Positions 10,248 to 22,218 are shown, counted from the stretch's first letter. The stretch is DNA of 64,000 nt from an uncultured Lachnospiraceae bacterium (GCA_944381635.1 CALWLY010000011.1:27839-91838), one strand, 5' to 3'. Translations and numbers: made by a program. The notes: a model not told the origin generated them from the letters alone.

Positions 10248-13200
10248 ATGTCAGAAACAAAAAATGAAGTTTATCAGCCGATGACATTTGATGCCATCAA
10301 AATTGGATTAGCATCACCGGAAAAAATCCGTGAGTGGTCCAGAGGCGAAGTGTTAAAGCCGGAAACGATTAACTATAGAACACTCAAACCAGAGAGAGAC
10401 GGACTTTTCTGCGAGCGCATTTTCGGACCCAGCAAGGACTGGGAATGCCACTGCGGAAAATACAAAAAAATCAGATATAAAGGCGTTGTCTGCGACAGGT
10501 GCGGCGTTGAAGTAACCAAAGCCAGTGTCCGCAGAGAGCGTATGGGACACATTGAACTGGCAGCTCCTGTTTCTCACATCTGGTATTTTAAGGGAATTCC
10601 GAGCAGGATGGGTCTGATTTTGGATCTGTCCCCTCGTGTTCTTGAAAAAGTACTGTATTTTGCATCTTATATTGTACTTGATCCCGGAGAAACCGACCTG
10701 GAATACAAACAGGTTCTCTCTGAGAAAGAATATCAGGATGCCAGAGAGACATGGGGCAACCGTTTCCGTGTAGGCATGGGTGCAGAGTCCATTAAGGAAC
10801 TGCTTCAGGCTATCGATCTGGAAGCGGAAGCTGCAGAACTGAAAGAAGGCCTGGTAGATGCCAGCGGCCAGAAACGTGCCAGAATCATCAAACGTCTGGA
10901 AGTAGTGGAAGCTTTCCGCGAGTCCGGAAACAAGCCGGAATGGATGATCATGGATGCTATCCCTGTTATTCCTCCGGATCTGCGTCCTATGGTACAGCTT
11001 GACGGCGGACGTTTCGCAACCTCCGATTTGAACGATCTGTACCGCAGAATCATCAACCGCAACAACCGTCTGAAGAGACTGCTTGAGTTAGGCGCGCCGG
11101 ATATCATTGTGCGCAACGAAAAGAGAATGCTTCAGGAAGCGGTTGACGCTCTTATTGACAATGGAAGAAGAGGACGTCCGGTAACAGGACCCGGTAACCG
11201 TGCGTTAAAATCTCTTTCTGATATGCTGAAAGGTAAATCCGGACGTTTCCGTCAGAACCTGTTAGGTAAACGTGTTGACTATTCCGGACGTTCCGTTATC
11301 GTAGTAGGACCGGAACTGAAAATTTATCAGTGCGGTCTCCCTAAGGAAATGGCTATTGAGCTTTTCAAACCTTTTGTTATGAAAGAGCTGGTAAGCCGCG
11401 GCATTTCCCAGAATATCAAAAACGCAAAGAAACTGGTTGAGAGACTGGATACTCAGGTTTGGGACGTTCTGGAAGAAGTGATCAAAGAGCATCCGGTTAT
11501 GTTAAACCGTGCCCCTACACTGCACAGACTTGGTATTCAGGCGTTCGAACCTATTCTGGTGGAAGGTAAAGCAATCAAGCTGCATCCTCTTGTATGTACC
11601 GCGTTCAATGCGGACTTCGACGGCGACCAGATGGCGGTTCATCTTCCGCTTTCCGTGGAAGCGCAGGCAGAGTGCCGTTTCCTGCTTCTTTCTCCGAACA
11701 ACCTGCTGAAACCTTCTGACGGCGGCCCTGTAGCGGTGCCTTCTCAGGATATGGTTCTTGGTATTTACTACCTGACACAGGAAAGACCGGGAGCAGTGGG
11801 AGAAGGAAAAATCTTCAAAAATGTAAACGAAGCAATTCTTGCTTATGAAAATAAAGTAATCACACTGCACTCCAGAATTAAAGTAAGGATGACCAAAGTG
11901 AATGCGGACGGAGAAGAAATCTCCGGTGTTGTAGAATCTACAATGGGACGTTTCCTTTTCAATGAAATCCTTCCTCAGGATCTGGGCTTTGTGGACAGAA
12001 GCATTCCGGAAAATGCTCTGAAACTGGAAGTGGATTTCCACGTAGGAAAGAAACAGTTAAAACAGATTCTGGAAAAAGTTATCAATACACACGGCGCATC
12101 CAAGACTGCAGAAGTTCTGGACGATGTAAAGGCGATCGGTTATAAATATTCCACAAGAGCTGCCATGACAGTATCTATCTCTGACATGACAGTGCCGGAA
12201 CAGAAACATCAGATGCTGGAAGAAGCACAGGCAACCGTAGACAAGATTTCCAAAAACTTCAGACGTGGTCTTATCACAGAAGAAGAACGTTACCGTGCGG
12301 TAGTGGAAACCTGGCAGGAAACAGATAAAGAACTGACAGACGTGCTGCTTTCCGGACTGGATAAATACAACAACATCTTCATGATGGCTGACTCCGGTGC
12401 CCGTGGTTCCAATCAGCAGATCAAACAGCTGGCAGGTATGCGTGGTCTGATGGCGGATACAACCGGTAAGACAATCGAACTTCCTATTAAATCAAACTTC
12501 CGTGAAGGTCTGGACGTTCTGGAATACTTCATGTCCGCTCACGGAGCGAGAAAAGGTATGTCCGATACAGCTCTTCGTACTGCCGACTCCGGTTACCTGA
12601 CACGTCGAATGGTTGACGTATCTCAGGATCTGATCATTCGCGAAATCGATTGCTGCGAAGGCAGAGATTTCATTCCGGGCATGAAAGTAAAAGCGTTCAT
12701 GGACGGAAAAGAAACCATTGAAGGACTCAAAGACCGTATCACAGGAAGATTTTCCTGTGAGGACATCAAAGATAAAGACGGAAATATCATTGTAAAGAGA
12801 AATCATATGATTACTCCCAGCCGTGCAGCCAAGATCATGAGCGTAGGCGTGGATGAAAAGGGAAATCCGATCGAGGAAGTAAAGATCCGTACCATCCTTA
12901 CATGCCGTTCTCATATCGGTATCTGTGCAAAATGTTATGGTGCAAACATGGCTACCGGTGAAGCAGTGCAGGTAGGTGAAGCAGTAGGTATCATCGCTGC
13001 TCAGTCTATCGGTGAACCCGGTACACAGCTGACCATGCGTACTTTCCACAGCGGCGGTGTTGCCGGTGATGACATCACACAGGGTCTTCCCCGTGTCGAG
13101 GAGCTTTTCGAGGCAAGAAAGCCGAAAGGACTTGCAATTATTGCAGAGTTCGGCGGAACTGCCGTAATCAAAGATACAAAGAAAAAACGTGAGATTATTA

Positions 13201-13997
13201 TCACAAACCACGAAACAGGAGAATCCAAGGCTTATCTGATTCCCTACGGTTCCCGCATCAAGATTGTGGACGGAGCAGAACTGGAGGCCGGCGATGAACT
13301 GACAGAAGGTAGTGTTAACCCTCACGACCTGCTCAAGATTAAGGGAATCCGTGCGGTTCAGGACTACATGCTCCGTGAAGTACAGCGTGTATACCGTCTG
13401 CAGGGTGTAGATATCAGCGATAAGCACATCGAAGTTATCGTACGCCAGATGCTGAAAAAAGTCCGCATCGAAGAAAACGGTGATACGGAATTCCTTCCGG
13501 GCACACTGGTTGATGTTCTGGATTATGAAGACATGAACGAAAAACTGATCAAAGAAGGAAAACGCCCCGCTGACGGAAAACAGGTTATGCTTGGTATTAC
13601 AAAAGCGGCTCTGGCAACCAATTCCTTCCTGTCAGCAGCTTCTTTCCAGGAAACAACAAAAGTACTGACAGAAGCAGCCATCAAAGGTAAAGTGGATCCG
13701 CTGATCGGTCTGAAAGAAAACGTTATTATCGGTAAGCTTATTCCGGCAGGAACCGGTATGAAGAGATACCGCAACGTAAAACTGGATACCGATGAACTGA
13801 TCGAGAGACAGAAAGCGGAGGCGGAAGCTGCCGCAGCTTTGGCAGAGCAGGAAGCTCTTCTGGAAGAGGAGAAGGCTGCCAGAGAAAAACAGGCAGAAGA
13901 AGATGCAGAGGAAAGCGTTCTTATGCCTGAAATGGAAGAAACAGTATCTGAAGAAGCAGAGTTTGAGGAAAACGATGCAGAAGCAGAGGAAGAATAA
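10248..13997 (+). CDS. rpoC: DNA-directed RNA polymerase subunit beta'
   Basis: The 1249-aa beta' subunit carries the catalytic magnesium triad NADFDGD near residue 453. The N-terminal zinc site (WECHCGKY ... CDRCGVEV, residues 60-90) and the second zinc site (DCCEG ... [11 protein letters not shown], about 800-900) are complete. The trigger-loop region [20 protein letters not shown] is intact. The last 60 residues are Glu/Ala-rich coiled coil. ATG 10248 follows GGAAGGAGTGCC. The gene ends 133 bases before a hairpin terminator that overlaps the rpsL promoter. Confidence 0.98.
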   Translation: MSETKNEVYQPMTFDAIKIGLASPEKIREWSRGEVLKPETINYRTLKPERDGLFCERIFGPSKDWECHCGKYKKIRYKGVVCDRCGVEVTKASVRRERMGHIELAAPVSHIWYFKGIPSRMGLILDLSPRVLEKVLYFASYIVLDPGETDLEYKQVLSEKEYQDARETWGNRFRVGMGAESIKELLQAIDLEAEAAELKEGLVDASGQKRARIIKRLEVVEAFRESGNKPEWMIMDAIPVIPPDLRPMVQLDGGRFATSDLNDLYRRIINRNNRLKRLLELGAPDIIVRNEKRMLQEAVDALIDNGRRGRPVTGPGNRALKSLSDMLKGKSGRFRQNLLGKRVDYSGRSVIVVGPELKIYQCGLPKEMAIELFKPFVMKELVSRGISQNIKNAKKLVERLDTQVWDVLEEVIKEHPVMLNRAPTLHRLGIQAFEPILVEGKAIKLHPLVCTAFNADFDGDQMAVHLPLSVEAQAECRFLLLSPNNLLKPSDGGPVAVPSQDMVLGIYYLTQERPGAVGEGKIFKNVNEAILAYENKVITLHSRIKVRMTKVNADGEEISGVVESTMGRFLFNEILPQDLGFVDRSIPENALKLEVDFHVGKKQLKQILEKVINTHGASKTAEVLDDVKAIGYKYSTRAAMTVSISDMTVPEQKHQMLEEAQATVDKISKNFRRGLITEEERYRAVVETWQETDKELTDVLLSGLDKYNNIFMMADSGARGSNQQIKQLAGMRGLMADTTGKTIELPIKSNFREGLDVLEYFMSAHGARKGMSDTALRTADSGYLTRRMVDVSQDLIIREIDCCEGRDFIPGMKVKAFMDGKETIEGLKDRITGRFSCEDIKDKDGNIIVKRNHMITPSRAAKIMSVGVDEKGNPIEEVKIRTILTCRSHIGICAKCYGANMATGEAVQVGEAVGIIAAQSIGEPGTQLTMRTFHSGGVAGDDITQGLPRVEELFEARKPKGLAIIAEFGGTAVIKDTKKKREIIITNHETGESKAYLIPYGSRIKIVDGAELEAGDELTEGSVNPHDLLKIKGIRAVQDYMLREVQRVYRLQGVDISDKHIEVIVRQMLKKVRIEENGDTEFLPGTLVDVLDYEDMNEKLIKEGKRPADGKQVMLGITKAALATNSFLSAASFQETTKVLTEAAIKGKVDPLIGLKENVIIGKLIPAGTGMKRYRNVKLDTDELIERQKAEAEAAAALAEQEALLEEEKAAREKQAEEDAEESVLMPEMEETVSEEAEFEENDAEAEEE

Positions 13998-14123
13998 AAC
14001 TTGGGAAAAGGCCGAAGAGTCCGGCAGGCAAAAGCCGAACTTACGGACTTCCAAAACAGGTCGTCAAGGCACGGAAAGTGCCTGAAAACTTGGGAATTCC
14101 GACAGTTTTTTTGAGAAAATGTA

Positions 14124-14152
14124 TTGACAACGTATCCGGAAGCACGTATACT
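14124..14152 (+). promoter_or_regulatory. rpsL (str operon) promoter nested in a terminator
   Basis: TTGACA at 14124-14129, 17-base spacer, TATACT at 14147-14152: almost perfect consensus. The spacer is the upstream arm of the rpoC terminator hairpin and the -10 box lies in its loop. Confidence 0.9.
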
Positions 14153-14181
14153 TATTCTGCGTGCATCCGGGTACGTTTTTT
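14130..14181 (+). terminator. rpoBC intrinsic terminator overlapping the rpsL promoter
   Basis: Arms 14130-14146 and 14160-14176 (15 of 17 paired, core ATCCGG/CCGGGT) with a 13-base loop, then six T. A transcript coming from rpoC folds the whole stem. A transcript started at the nested promoter begins near 14159 and lacks the upstream arm. Confidence 0.85.
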
Positions 14182-14184
14182 GTT

Positions 14185-14207
14185 CGGCAGGGAAAATTTT
14201 CCTGCCG
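14185..14207 (+). promoter_or_regulatory. Hairpin in the rpsL 5' leader
   Basis: CGGCAGG and CCTGCCG close an AAAATTTT-containing palindrome, about 105 bases before rpsL. It lacks a T-run. Downstream, 14247-14267 holds the tandem repeat AAACCGGTA. The function is unknown; control by a ribosomal protein is possible. Confidence 0.5.
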
Positions 14208-14311
14208 TTAATAAAGAGGGTACAGTTGCCGGAACACAGCAAATGTATAAAACCGGTAAAACCGGTAAAAATCAGTAACAATCAGTTTAAAACCGCAGGA
14301 GGTGAAACAGA

Positions 14312-14731
14312 ATGCCAACATTTAACCAGTTAGTAAGAAAAGGACGTCAGACATCTGTTTATAAGTCTACAGCACCGGCTTTGCAGAAAGGATACAACTC
14401 CCTTCACAAAAAAGCTACAGATGCATCTGCACCGCAGAAGAGAGGTGTCTGCACAGCTGTTAAAACAGCTACTCCTAAAAAACCTAACTCAGCTCTTAGA
14501 AAGATCGCCAGAGTTCGTCTTTCCAACGGAATCGAAGTAACAAGCTACATCCCGGGCGAAGGACACAATCTGCAGGAACACTCCGTTGTTCTGATCAGAG
14601 GTGGTCGTGTTAAGGACTTACCTGGTACCAGATACCACATCATCAGAGGTACACTGGATACAGCAGGCGTTGCTAACAGACGTCAGGCTCGTTCTAAATA
14701 CGGCGCTAAGAGACCGAAAGATAAAAAATAA
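14312..14731 (+). CDS. rpsL: 30S ribosomal protein S12
   Basis: S12 (uS12, 139 aa) lies at the decoding centre and controls translational accuracy. The streptomycin-relevant loops read [11 protein letters not shown] and [12 protein letters not shown], the sensitive form with both key lysines. AGGAGGTGAAACAG precedes ATG 14312. First gene of the str unit rpsL-rpsG-fusA, driven by the promoter at 14124. The L7Ae-like gene that precedes rpsL in Bacillus is absent. Confidence 0.98.
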   Translation: MPTFNQLVRKGRQTSVYKSTAPALQKGYNSLHKKATDASAPQKRGVCTAVKTATPKKPNSALRKIARVRLSNGIEVTSYIPGEGHNLQEHSVVLIRGGRVKDLPGTRYHIIRGTLDTAGVANRRQARSKYGAKRPKDKK

Positions 14732-15454
<723 letters not shown>

Positions 15455-15552
15455 TCGAACTGCTGAGAAAGAAATATACGCGCCGGCTCATATTTTCGGA
15501 TGGAGGCGGTGCGTGGCTTAGCCACGGTTACTAATATAAGGAGGAACAACCC

Positions 15553-17670
15553 TTGGCTGGAAGAGAATATCCATTAGAGAGAACCAGAAACATTGGTATT
15601 ATGGCTCATATCGATGCTGGTAAAACTACCACTACAGAGCGTATTCTTTACTATACCGGTGTTAACTATAAGATTGGTGATACTCATGAGGGAACAGCAA
15701 CCATGGACTGGATGGAGCAGGAACAGGAAAGAGGTATTACAATTACTTCTGCTGCTACAACCTGCCACTGGACTCATGAAGAGTTCGCCAAAAAAGTTCC
15801 GGCTAATCCGGAATATCGTATCAATATCATTGATACACCTGGCCACGTTGACTTTACTGTAGAAGTAGAGCGTTCTCTGCGTGTACTGGATGGCGCTATC
15901 GGCGTTTTCTGTGCTAAAGGCGGTGTAGAACCTCAGTCTGAAAATGTATGGCGTCAGGCTGATACTTATAACGTACCTCGTATGGCATTCATCAACAAGA
16001 TGGATATTATGGGTGCGAACTTCTACGGTGCAGTAGAGCAGATCAGAACAAGACTTGGCAAAAATGCTATCATGGTTGAAATTCCGATCGGTAAGGAAGA
16101 TGACTTCAAGGGAATCATCGACCTGTTCGAGATGAAAGCATATATTTATAACGATGACAAAGGTGATGACATCTCCGTAGTCGACATCCCGGATGATATG
16201 AAAGACGACGCAGAACTCTACCGCGGCGAACTCGTGGAAAAAGTATGCGAGCTGGATGACGACCTGATGATGATGTACCTGGAAGGTGAAGAACCTACTG
16301 TAGAGGAAATGAAAAAAGTACTGAGAAAAGCAACATGCGAATGTTCTGCTGTTCCGGTATTCTGCGGTTCCGCTTACAGAAACAAAGGTGTTCAGAAACT
16401 TCTGGACGGCGTTATCGACTACATGCCGGCTCCTACAGATATCCCTGCTATCAAAGGTGTGGATATGGATGGAAACGAAGTGGAAAGACATTCTTCTGAC
16501 GAAGAACCTTTCTCCGCTCTGGCATTCAAAATCATGGCTGACCCGTTCGTTGGTAAGCTTGCATTCTTCAGAGTTTATTCCGGTACTATGAACGCAGGTT
16601 CTTATGTACTGAATACAACAAAGAACAAAAAAGAACGTGTTGGACGTATCCTTCAGATGCATGCTAACAAGAGACAGGAACTTGACAAAGTTTACTCTGG
16701 TGATATCGCAGCAGCTGTTGGTTTCAAAGTAACAACAACAGGTGATACAATCTGTGATGAACAGCATCCGGTTATTCTGGAATCCATGGAATTCCCTGAA
16801 CCGGTTATCGAGCTGGCTATCGAGCCTAAGACCAAAGCTGGTCAGGGCAAGATGGGTGAAGCTTTAGCAAAACTGGCTGAAGAAGATCCTACTTTCCGTG
16901 CTCATACAGATCAGGAAACAGGACAGACCATCATCGCAGGTATGGGTGAGCTGCATCTGGAAATCATCGTTGACCGTCTGCTTCGTGAATTCAAAGTAGA
17001 AGCTAACGTTGGTGCTCCTCAGGTTGCTTACAAAGAAACTTTCACAAAAGAAGTGGAAGTGGACAGCAAATATGCAAAACAGTCTGGTGGACGTGGACAG
17101 TACGGTCACTGTAAAGTTCGCTTCACACCTATGGATCCTAACGGCGAAGAAACCTTCAAATTCGAATCTTCCGTTGTGGGTGGTGCTATTCCGAAAGAAT
17201 ACATCCCGGCAGTTGGAGAAGGTATCGAAGAAGCAGCTCAGGCTGGTATCTTAGGTGGATTCCCGGTACTGGGTGTTCATGCAAACGTATACGATGGTTC
17301 TTACCATGAAGTCGACTCTTCTGAAATGGCATTCCACATCGCTGGTTCCATGGCATTCAAAGATGCTATGGCAAAAGGCGGAGCAGTTCTGCTTGAGCCT
17401 ATCATGAAAGTGGAAGTTACTATGCCGGAAGAATACATGGGTGATGTTATCGGTGATATTAACTCCCGTCGTGGACGTATCGAAGGTATGGACGACCTGG
17501 GCGGCGGAAAGATCGTAAGAGCATTTGTTCCGCTGGCAGAAATGTTCGGATACTCTACAGACCTTCGTTCCAAGACTCAGGGACGTGGTAACTACTCCAT
17601 GTTCTTCGAGAAATATGAACAGGTTCCGAAGAGTGTTCAGGAGAAAGTTCTGGCTGCAAAAGCAAAATAA
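15553..17670 (+). CDS. fusA: Elongation factor G
   Basis: The 705-aa GTPase drives ribosomal translocation and, with RRF, ribosome recycling. The G motifs are in place: [14 protein letters not shown] (G1), [11 protein letters not shown] (G2), DTPGHVDFT (G3), NKMD (G4). Domains II-V follow, with the domain IV tip region [13 protein letters not shown]. The start codon is TTG at 15553 after AAGGAGGAACAACCC, giving [13 protein letters not shown]. Length fits canonical EF-G rather than a tetracycline-resistance paralogue. A weak terminator lies downstream at 17681-17720. Confidence 0.98.
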   Translation: MAGREYPLERTRNIGIMAHIDAGKTTTTERILYYTGVNYKIGDTHEGTATMDWMEQEQERGITITSAATTCHWTHEEFAKKVPANPEYRINIIDTPGHVDFTVEVERSLRVLDGAIGVFCAKGGVEPQSENVWRQADTYNVPRMAFINKMDIMGANFYGAVEQIRTRLGKNAIMVEIPIGKEDDFKGIIDLFEMKAYIYNDDKGDDISVVDIPDDMKDDAELYRGELVEKVCELDDDLMMMYLEGEEPTVEEMKKVLRKATCECSAVPVFCGSAYRNKGVQKLLDGVIDYMPAPTDIPAIKGVDMDGNEVERHSSDEEPFSALAFKIMADPFVGKLAFFRVYSGTMNAGSYVLNTTKNKKERVGRILQMHANKRQELDKVYSGDIAAAVGFKVTTTGDTICDEQHPVILESMEFPEPVIELAIEPKTKAGQGKMGEALAKLAEEDPTFRAHTDQETGQTIIAGMGELHLEIIVDRLLREFKVEANVGAPQVAYKETFTKEVEVDSKYAKQSGGRGQYGHCKVRFTPMDPNGEETFKFESSVVGGAIPKEYIPAVGEGIEEAAQAGILGGFPVLGVHANVYDGSYHEVDSSEMAFHIAGSMAFKDAMAKGGAVLLEPIMKVEVTMPEEYMGDVIGDINSRRGRIEGMDDLGGGKIVRAFVPLAEMFGYSTDLRSKTQGRGNYSMFFEKYEQVPKSVQEKVLAAKAK

Positions 17671-17680
17671 TAGCGTATCT

Positions 17681-17720
17681 GCAGTAAAATCAGAACAAAT
17701 ATTCAGATAGTTTTTACTGT
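17681..17720 (+). terminator. Possible fusA terminator
   Basis: CAGTAAAA pairs with TTTTACTG across a 23-base loop and is followed by T5. The stem is short and AT-rich, so termination may be partial. A second stem GAGGCGTAAAA/TTTTACAGCCTC at 17771-17802 has no T-run. Confidence 0.45.
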
Positions 17721-17818
17721 TTTTGACACAAAAATAGTCTGAATAAAACAAATTATAAAAATTAGCAAAAAGAGGCGTAAAAACTTGAGTTTTACAGCCT
17801 CTGGATGCTAAATAATAC

Positions 17819-17847
17819 TTGAAAATATGGCTATTATCGAATATAAT
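17819..17847 (+). promoter_or_regulatory. tuf promoter
   Basis: TTGAAA at 17819-17824, 17-base spacer and a perfect TATAAT at 17842-17847. It gives tuf a separate start from the str unit. Confidence 0.8.
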
Positions 17848-17908
17848 CATAAATAGCCGATTTTATATTAAATAATTTCTAGGAATCGCTTTAAGGAGGA
17901 TTACAAAA

Positions 17909-19096
17909 ATGGCTAAAGCTAAATTCGAAAGAAGCAAACCCCATTGTAACATTGGTACCATCGGCCACGTTGACCATGGTAAAACAACTTTAACAGCTGC
18001 TATCACAAAAACTCTTCATGAGAGATTAGGTACTGGTGAAGCAGTAGCATTTGAAAACATCGACAAAGCTCCGGAAGAAAGAGAACGTGGTATCACAATT
18101 TCTACAGCTCACGTAGAATACGAAACAGAAAAGAGACACTACGCTCACGTTGACTGCCCTGGCCATGCTGACTACGTTAAAAACATGATCACAGGTGCTG
18201 CTCAGATGGACGGCGCTATCCTGGTAGTTGCTGCTACAGACGGTGTTATGGCTCAGACAAAAGAGCACATCCTTCTGTCCCGTCAGGTAGGTGTTCCTTA
18301 CATCGTAGTATTCATGAACAAATGTGATATGGTAGACGATGAAGAGCTGTTAGAGCTGGTTGAAATGGAAATCACAGAACAGCTTGAAGAATATGATTTC
18401 AAAGATTGCCCGATCATCAGAGGTTCAGCTCTGAAAGCTCTGGAAGATCCCAACAGCGAATGGGGCGACAAGATTCTGGAACTGATGCACACAGTTGATG
18501 AGTATGTTCCGGATCCGCAGCGTGATACAGATAAACCGTTCCTGATGCCTGTAGAAGACGTATTCACAATCACAGGACGTGGTACAGTTGCTACTGGTAG
18601 AGTAGAAAGAGGTACTCTGCACCTGAACGAAGAAGTTGAAATCCTTGGTATCAAAGAAGAAGTTAAGAAAACTGTTGTTACAGGTATCGAAATGTTCCGT
18701 AAGATGCTGGATGAAGCTCAGGCTGGTGATAACATCGGTGCTCTGCTTCGTGGTGTTCAGAGAACTGAAATCGAAAGAGGACAGGTTCTGGCTAAACCCG
18801 GTTCTGTAACTTGCCACAGCAAATTTACAGCTCAGGTTTACGTTCTGACAAAAGATGAAGGTGGACGTCATACTCCTTTCTTCAACAACTACAGACCTCA
18901 GTTCTACTTCAGAACAACAGACGTAACAGGTGTTTGCCGTCTGCCTGAAGGTACAGAAATGTGCATGCCTGGTGACAACGTAGAAATGACAATCGAACTG
19001 ATCCATCCCGTAGCTATGGAACAGGGTCTTACATTCGCTATCCGCGAAGGTGGACGTACTGTAGGATCAGGCCGTGTTGCTACAGTTATCGAATAA
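17909..19096 (+). CDS. tuf: Elongation factor Tu
   Basis: EF-Tu (395 aa) delivers aminoacyl-tRNA to the ribosome as a GTP complex. G motifs: [34 protein letters not shown], and SALKAL. Domains II and III contain [13 protein letters not shown] and the conserved [12 protein letters not shown] region of domain III. TTTAAGGAGGATTACAAAA sets ATG 17909. It has its own promoter and a strong terminator at 19137. It is the only tuf copy in the window. Confidence 0.98.
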   Translation: MAKAKFERSKPHCNIGTIGHVDHGKTTLTAAITKTLHERLGTGEAVAFENIDKAPEERERGITISTAHVEYETEKRHYAHVDCPGHADYVKNMITGAAQMDGAILVVAATDGVMAQTKEHILLSRQVGVPYIVVFMNKCDMVDDEELLELVEMEITEQLEEYDFKDCPIIRGSALKALEDPNSEWGDKILELMHTVDEYVPDPQRDTDKPFLMPVEDVFTITGRGTVATGRVERGTLHLNEEVEILGIKEEVKKTVVTGIEMFRKMLDEAQAGDNIGALLRGVQRTEIERGQVLAKPGSVTCHSKFTAQVYVLTKDEGGRHTPFFNNYRPQFYFRTTDVTGVCRLPEGTEMCMPGDNVEMTIELIHPVAMEQGLTFAIREGGRTVGSGRVATVIE

Positions 19097-19136
19097 TTTC
19101 TAACGAAATTTTCGACATATTTTACCAAAGATAAAG

Positions 19137-19175
19137 AAACCGCAGTTTCCTGAGTAATCAGGAACTGCGGTTTTT
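19137..19175 (+). terminator. tuf terminator
   Basis: 17-base arm beginning AAACCGCAGTT pairs with its complement around loop GTAA, ending in TTTTT. Confidence 0.9.
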
Positions 19176-19274
19176 GACGTTCAGAGTATTTCTTATACGC
19201 GAACTATCTTTTAGGGCAGTGATAAAAGACATACGAACCTGATACTTCAAGAGTAGCAGGAAAGCAGTTGTCTG

Positions 19275-19283
19275 TGCTATAAT
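19275..19283 (+). promoter_or_regulatory. Extended -10 promoter of the oxidoreductase gene
   Basis: TGCTATAAT, an extended -10 element with no good -35 box, 39 bases before the gene. Confidence 0.5.
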
Positions 19284-19321
19284 AAGAAAAAATCTGAGAC
19301 AAAAAGGAGGATATTTCACCA

Positions 19322-20284
19322 ATGACAACCTTTCGTTTTGGTATTATGGGAGCGGGAAACATTGCCAATCGGTTCTGCGAGGCTGTGAAACAGATAGAGG
19401 GCTGCGAAGTGGCTGCAGTATCCAGCAAAAGCAAAGAAAGAGCAGAAAGCTTTGCCAGGAAGTATGGGATTGAAAAAGCTTACGACAGCTATGAGGAAAT
19501 GCTGAAAGATGTAGGACTGGATGCTGTTTACATAGCGGCTACCAGCAACGCTCACTATTCTTTAACCATGCTCTGCCTGGATTATAAAACGCCGGTGCTC
19601 TGTGAGAAGGCCATGTTTTTAAATTCCCGGGAAGCAGAGACGGCACTTCAGCGTTCGGAAAAGGAGAACGTCTTTGTGATGGAAGCAATGTGGAGCCGCT
19701 TTCTTCCGGCGGTAAGAAAAGCCCGGGAATGGATGAGAGAGAAAAAAATTGGAGAATTGGCCTATGCGGATGCAGCCATTGGATTTTTGGCGCCCAGGGA
19801 TTTTTCCAACCGTTACTATAACCCGCAGCTGGGAGGCGGCGCAGCCTTTGACCTGACTGTGTATACTTATGAACTTCTCACGTTTCTGATCGAGCAGGAA
19901 AGGAAAGATATGCAGATCCAAGCTGTCTTCAGTGAAAGTGGTGTAGATGTAAGCGAACATATTCAGATTCAGTATGAGACTGCTCTGGCTTCTATGAAAA
20001 CAACGTTCCTTGCCAATTTGCAGCAAGAGCTTGTATTGTATGGAGATAAGGGAAAAATCGTTCTTCCCCGCCCACATTTTGCTTCGGAGGCCTTTCTCTA
20101 TGATGAGAAGGGAAACGTAAAGGAGCATTTTGTGGATGAAAGTGGGCGGGATGGCTTCACCTATGAAATAGAAGAGGTTATCCGTTGCGTGCGCCAGGGA
20201 AAAATCGAGAGCGACACTGTGCCTCATAGCCTGACACTGGAATGTGCCGGAGTGTTTGATGAAATTTATAAAAAGAAGCCGTGA
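19322..20284 (+). CDS. Gfo/Idh/MocA-family NAD(P)-dependent oxidoreductase
   Basis: 320 aa. The N-terminal Rossmann fold begins FGIMGAGNIANRF (GxGxxA, residues 6-18). CEKAMFLNSREAE corresponds to the family CEKP motif with Ala in place of Pro. The C-terminal alpha/beta domain contains GGGAAFDLTVY, resembling the conserved G-G-x-x-D-x-G-x-Y segment. Members oxidize or reduce sugars, inositols or dihydrodiols; the substrate cannot be told. AAAGGAGG lies 12 bases before ATG 19322. It begins a short unit with the DUF2752 gene between tuf and the S10 operon. Confidence 0.88.
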   Translation: MTTFRFGIMGAGNIANRFCEAVKQIEGCEVAAVSSKSKERAESFARKYGIEKAYDSYEEMLKDVGLDAVYIAATSNAHYSLTMLCLDYKTPVLCEKAMFLNSREAETALQRSEKENVFVMEAMWSRFLPAVRKAREWMREKKIGELAYADAAIGFLAPRDFSNRYYNPQLGGGAAFDLTVYTYELLTFLIEQERKDMQIQAVFSESGVDVSEHIQIQYETALASMKTTFLANLQQELVLYGDKGKIVLPRPHFASEAFLYDEKGNVKEHFVDESGRDGFTYEIEEVIRCVRQGKIESDTVPHSLTLECAGVFDEIYKKKP

Positions 20285-20377
20285 TGAAGATGGTAAACAG
20301 AGAAAAAACAAAGAAAAACGGAGAAAGCAAAAGAGGAAATCCGAGGTGCCGGGAAACTATGGGAACGAGGAAGTGGG

Positions 20378-20869
20378 ATGTCTGAACAGGTCATGAAAAA
20401 AAGAAGTGCATATTGGAGAGATGTGCGGGAACGTATAAAAGAGGATATTTTGGAGTACCGATGGCTTGCTTTGGCAATAGCCGCCTATTATCTGATCACG
20501 AAAATGATGTTTCACGCTTTCTGCCCTATGGTGATCATCACCGGGTTGCCCTGCCCGGGGTGCGGAATGACCAGAGCTGCGCTCTTTTTCTTAACAGGGC
20601 AGTTCGAAAGAAGTCTGTCGCTGACCCCTTTTATTCTGGCGTGGGCAGTTATTGGGGTATATGCAGCCATTATGCGTTATCTGGCAGGAAAAAAGTCAAA
20701 GATTCTAATGCCACTTATTTATCTTACCATCATTGGGATGTTCCTGTTTTACATCTATCGCATGGCGACACAGTTTCCCGGAGATCCGCCGATCAGTTAC
20801 ACGGGAAATAATTTCCTGGAAAGATTGATTCCGGGGTACCGAAGTTTTGTATTGGGACTGTTTGAGTGA
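20378..20869 (+). CDS. DUF2752 membrane protein
   Basis: 163 aa with about three hydrophobic segments (near residues 30-60, 80-100 and 110-130). The family signature CPGCGMTRA lies at residues 61-69. The function of DUF2752 is not known; the CxxC motif could bind metal or be redox-active. ATG 20378 follows GAGGAAGTGGG. It lies 93 bases after the oxidoreductase in the same direction and ends before a bidirectional terminator. Confidence 0.85.
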   Translation: MSEQVMKKRSAYWRDVRERIKEDILEYRWLALAIAAYYLITKMMFHAFCPMVIITGLPCPGCGMTRAALFFLTGQFERSLSLTPFILAWAVIGVYAAIMRYLAGKKSKILMPLIYLTIIGMFLFYIYRMATQFPGDPPISYTGNNFLERLIPGYRSFVLGLFE

Positions 20870-20900
20870 AAGAAGCCCGATCAGGCGAAGATAACAAAGG

Positions 20901-20952
20901 AAAAGGCTATGGATTTCGTATTGGCAAAAATACGCATTCCATAGCCTTTTTC
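20901..20952. terminator. Bidirectional terminator
   Basis: AAAAGGCTATGGA (20901-20913) pairs with TCCATAGCCTTTT (20938-20950). T-runs lie on both strands, so it can serve the DUF2752 gene and the convergent methyltransferase gene. Confidence 0.85.
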
Positions 20953-20960
20953 AAAAAAAT

Positions 20961-21824
20961 TTAATTGCGGCTCCATCGTCCGGAAGCTCCGCAGGGGAGT
21001 ACCAGACCGCTTTCTGTGACAGGAAGACCGATTTCTTCCGCCTCCACTTTTCCGCCGAAACGGGAAACGATAGAAGTATTTATCATATAACTAAGCACCG
21101 CCGGCTGCAGTCCGGTGGTATAGGAATTTACCAGGAAAAATTCAGCATTTTCGGAAAGGATTTGAGAAGTAAGTTCAATAAAGGGGAAAATGCTTTCCTC
21201 GATTTTCCAGATTTCACCTTTGGGACCTCTTCCGTAGGAGGGAGGATCCATGATGATGCCGTCGTATTTGTTTCCACGGCGTATCTCACGCTCTACAAAT
21301 TTCACACAGTCGTCCACCAGCCAGCGGATGGGAGCATCTGAAAGACCGGAAGCGGCGGCGTTTTCCTTGGCCCAGGTTACCATTCCCTTGGAGGCGTCAA
21401 CATGGGTGACGCTTGCGCCTGCTTTGGCAGCGGCCAGTGTGGCCCCGCCGGTATAGGCAAAAAGATTCAATACTTTTAAGGGGCGTTCGGCGTTTTTTAT
21501 GATTTCGGAAAACCAGTCCCAGTTTACGGCCTGCTCGGGGAAAAGGCCGGTATGTTTAAAGGAAAAGGGTTTGAGTCGGAAGGTAAGCTCCCTGTAATGG
21601 ATACTCCATTCTTCCGGGAGATTGAAAAACTCCCATTCTCCGCCGCCGCGGCTGCTGCGGTGGTAATGACCGTTCTTTTTTTTCCAGCCCGGATGCTTTT
21701 TGGGGGTATTCCAAATTACCTGCGGGTCCGGACGGACAAGAAGATAATCTCCCCAGCGCTCCAGTTTTTCTCCGGACGAAGTGTCAATTACCTCATAATC
21801 GTTCCAATTGTTTGCAATCCACAT
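20961..21824 (-). CDS. Class I SAM-dependent methyltransferase, RlmI/RlmK-like (rRNA type)
   Basis: 287 aa from ATG 21824 behind GGAGGATTT (reverse strand); upstream codons lack a ribosome-binding site. The SAM-binding motif I reads VLNLFAYTGGATLAAAKAG (about residues 118-136), motif II gives THVDASKGMVTWAKENA, and motif IV is MDPPSYGRG. This DPPSYG signature is typical of COG1092 23S rRNA cytosine methyltransferases, but this protein is shorter and lacks the N-terminal PUA domain. Target base unknown. It converges on the DUF2752 gene and runs opposite to the operons around it. Confidence 0.85.
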   Translation of the reverse strand: MWIANNWNDYEVIDTSSGEKLERWGDYLLVRPDPQVIWNTPKKHPGWKKKNGHYHRSSRGGGEWEFFNLPEEWSIHYRELTFRLKPFSFKHTGLFPEQAVNWDWFSEIIKNAERPLKVLNLFAYTGGATLAAAKAGASVTHVDASKGMVTWAKENAAASGLSDAPIRWLVDDCVKFVEREIRRGNKYDGIIMDPPSYGRGPKGEIWKIEESIFPFIELTSQILSENAEFFLVNSYTTGLQPAVLSYMINTSIVSRFGGKVEAEEIGLPVTESGLVLPCGASGRWSRN

Positions 21825-22183
21825 AAATCCTCCATTCTGCCGTAAGAAAACGGCAAGATCTCTGCGCGGAAAAGAAAGTTTCAGATTTTTCCGCACTGTG
21901 TTTCTTCCTATTATATATAGTGTGTACAATACCAGGCTCCCAAAGATATCCGTGTCTCAAAATATGTAACTGGATAATTTCTGATTCCGGCTGTCATTGC
22001 TGCCTGAGGCTGATTCTTTTTCTACTATACAATAAGGAAAATTCTTTGGCAAGCATAAGCCGCAGACAGGTACGTGTTTAAGAAAAGAAAAGGCTGGAAA
22101 AACTGAAAAAAGTTCAGAAAAATAAAAATCGTGATAGTGCTGAAAATAGAGAAAAATTTTTGTAAAAAAATTCAAAAAAACTA
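21825..22183. other. Intergenic region before the S10 operon promoter
   Basis: No convincing gene. It must hold the promoter for the leftward methyltransferase gene. 22083-22180 is strongly A-rich on the plus strand, which could act as an UP-element-like region for the rpsJ promoter. Confidence 0.5.
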
Positions 22184-22212
22184 TTGCATTTTCTTTTTTC
22201 ATCCTTTATAAT
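22184..22212 (+). promoter_or_regulatory. S10 operon promoter
   Basis: TTGCAT at 22184-22189, 17-base spacer, TATAAT at 22207-22212, preceded by A-tracts. It drives the long rpsJ-to-infA unit. Confidence 0.85.
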
Positions 22213-22218
22213 ACGAAT

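Noticed and set aside
11502..12041. Long frames on the minus strand inside rpoB, rpoC, fusA and tuf.
   Set aside because: They are mirror frames of strongly codon-biased genes, rich in Cys/His/Phe, and have no start signals or domains.
20284..20388. 33-codon frame overlapping the end of the oxidoreductase gene and start of the DUF2752 gene (ATGA overlap).
   Set aside because: Very Lys/Arg-rich, no ribosome-binding site of its own beyond the preceding coding sequence and no recognizable motif.
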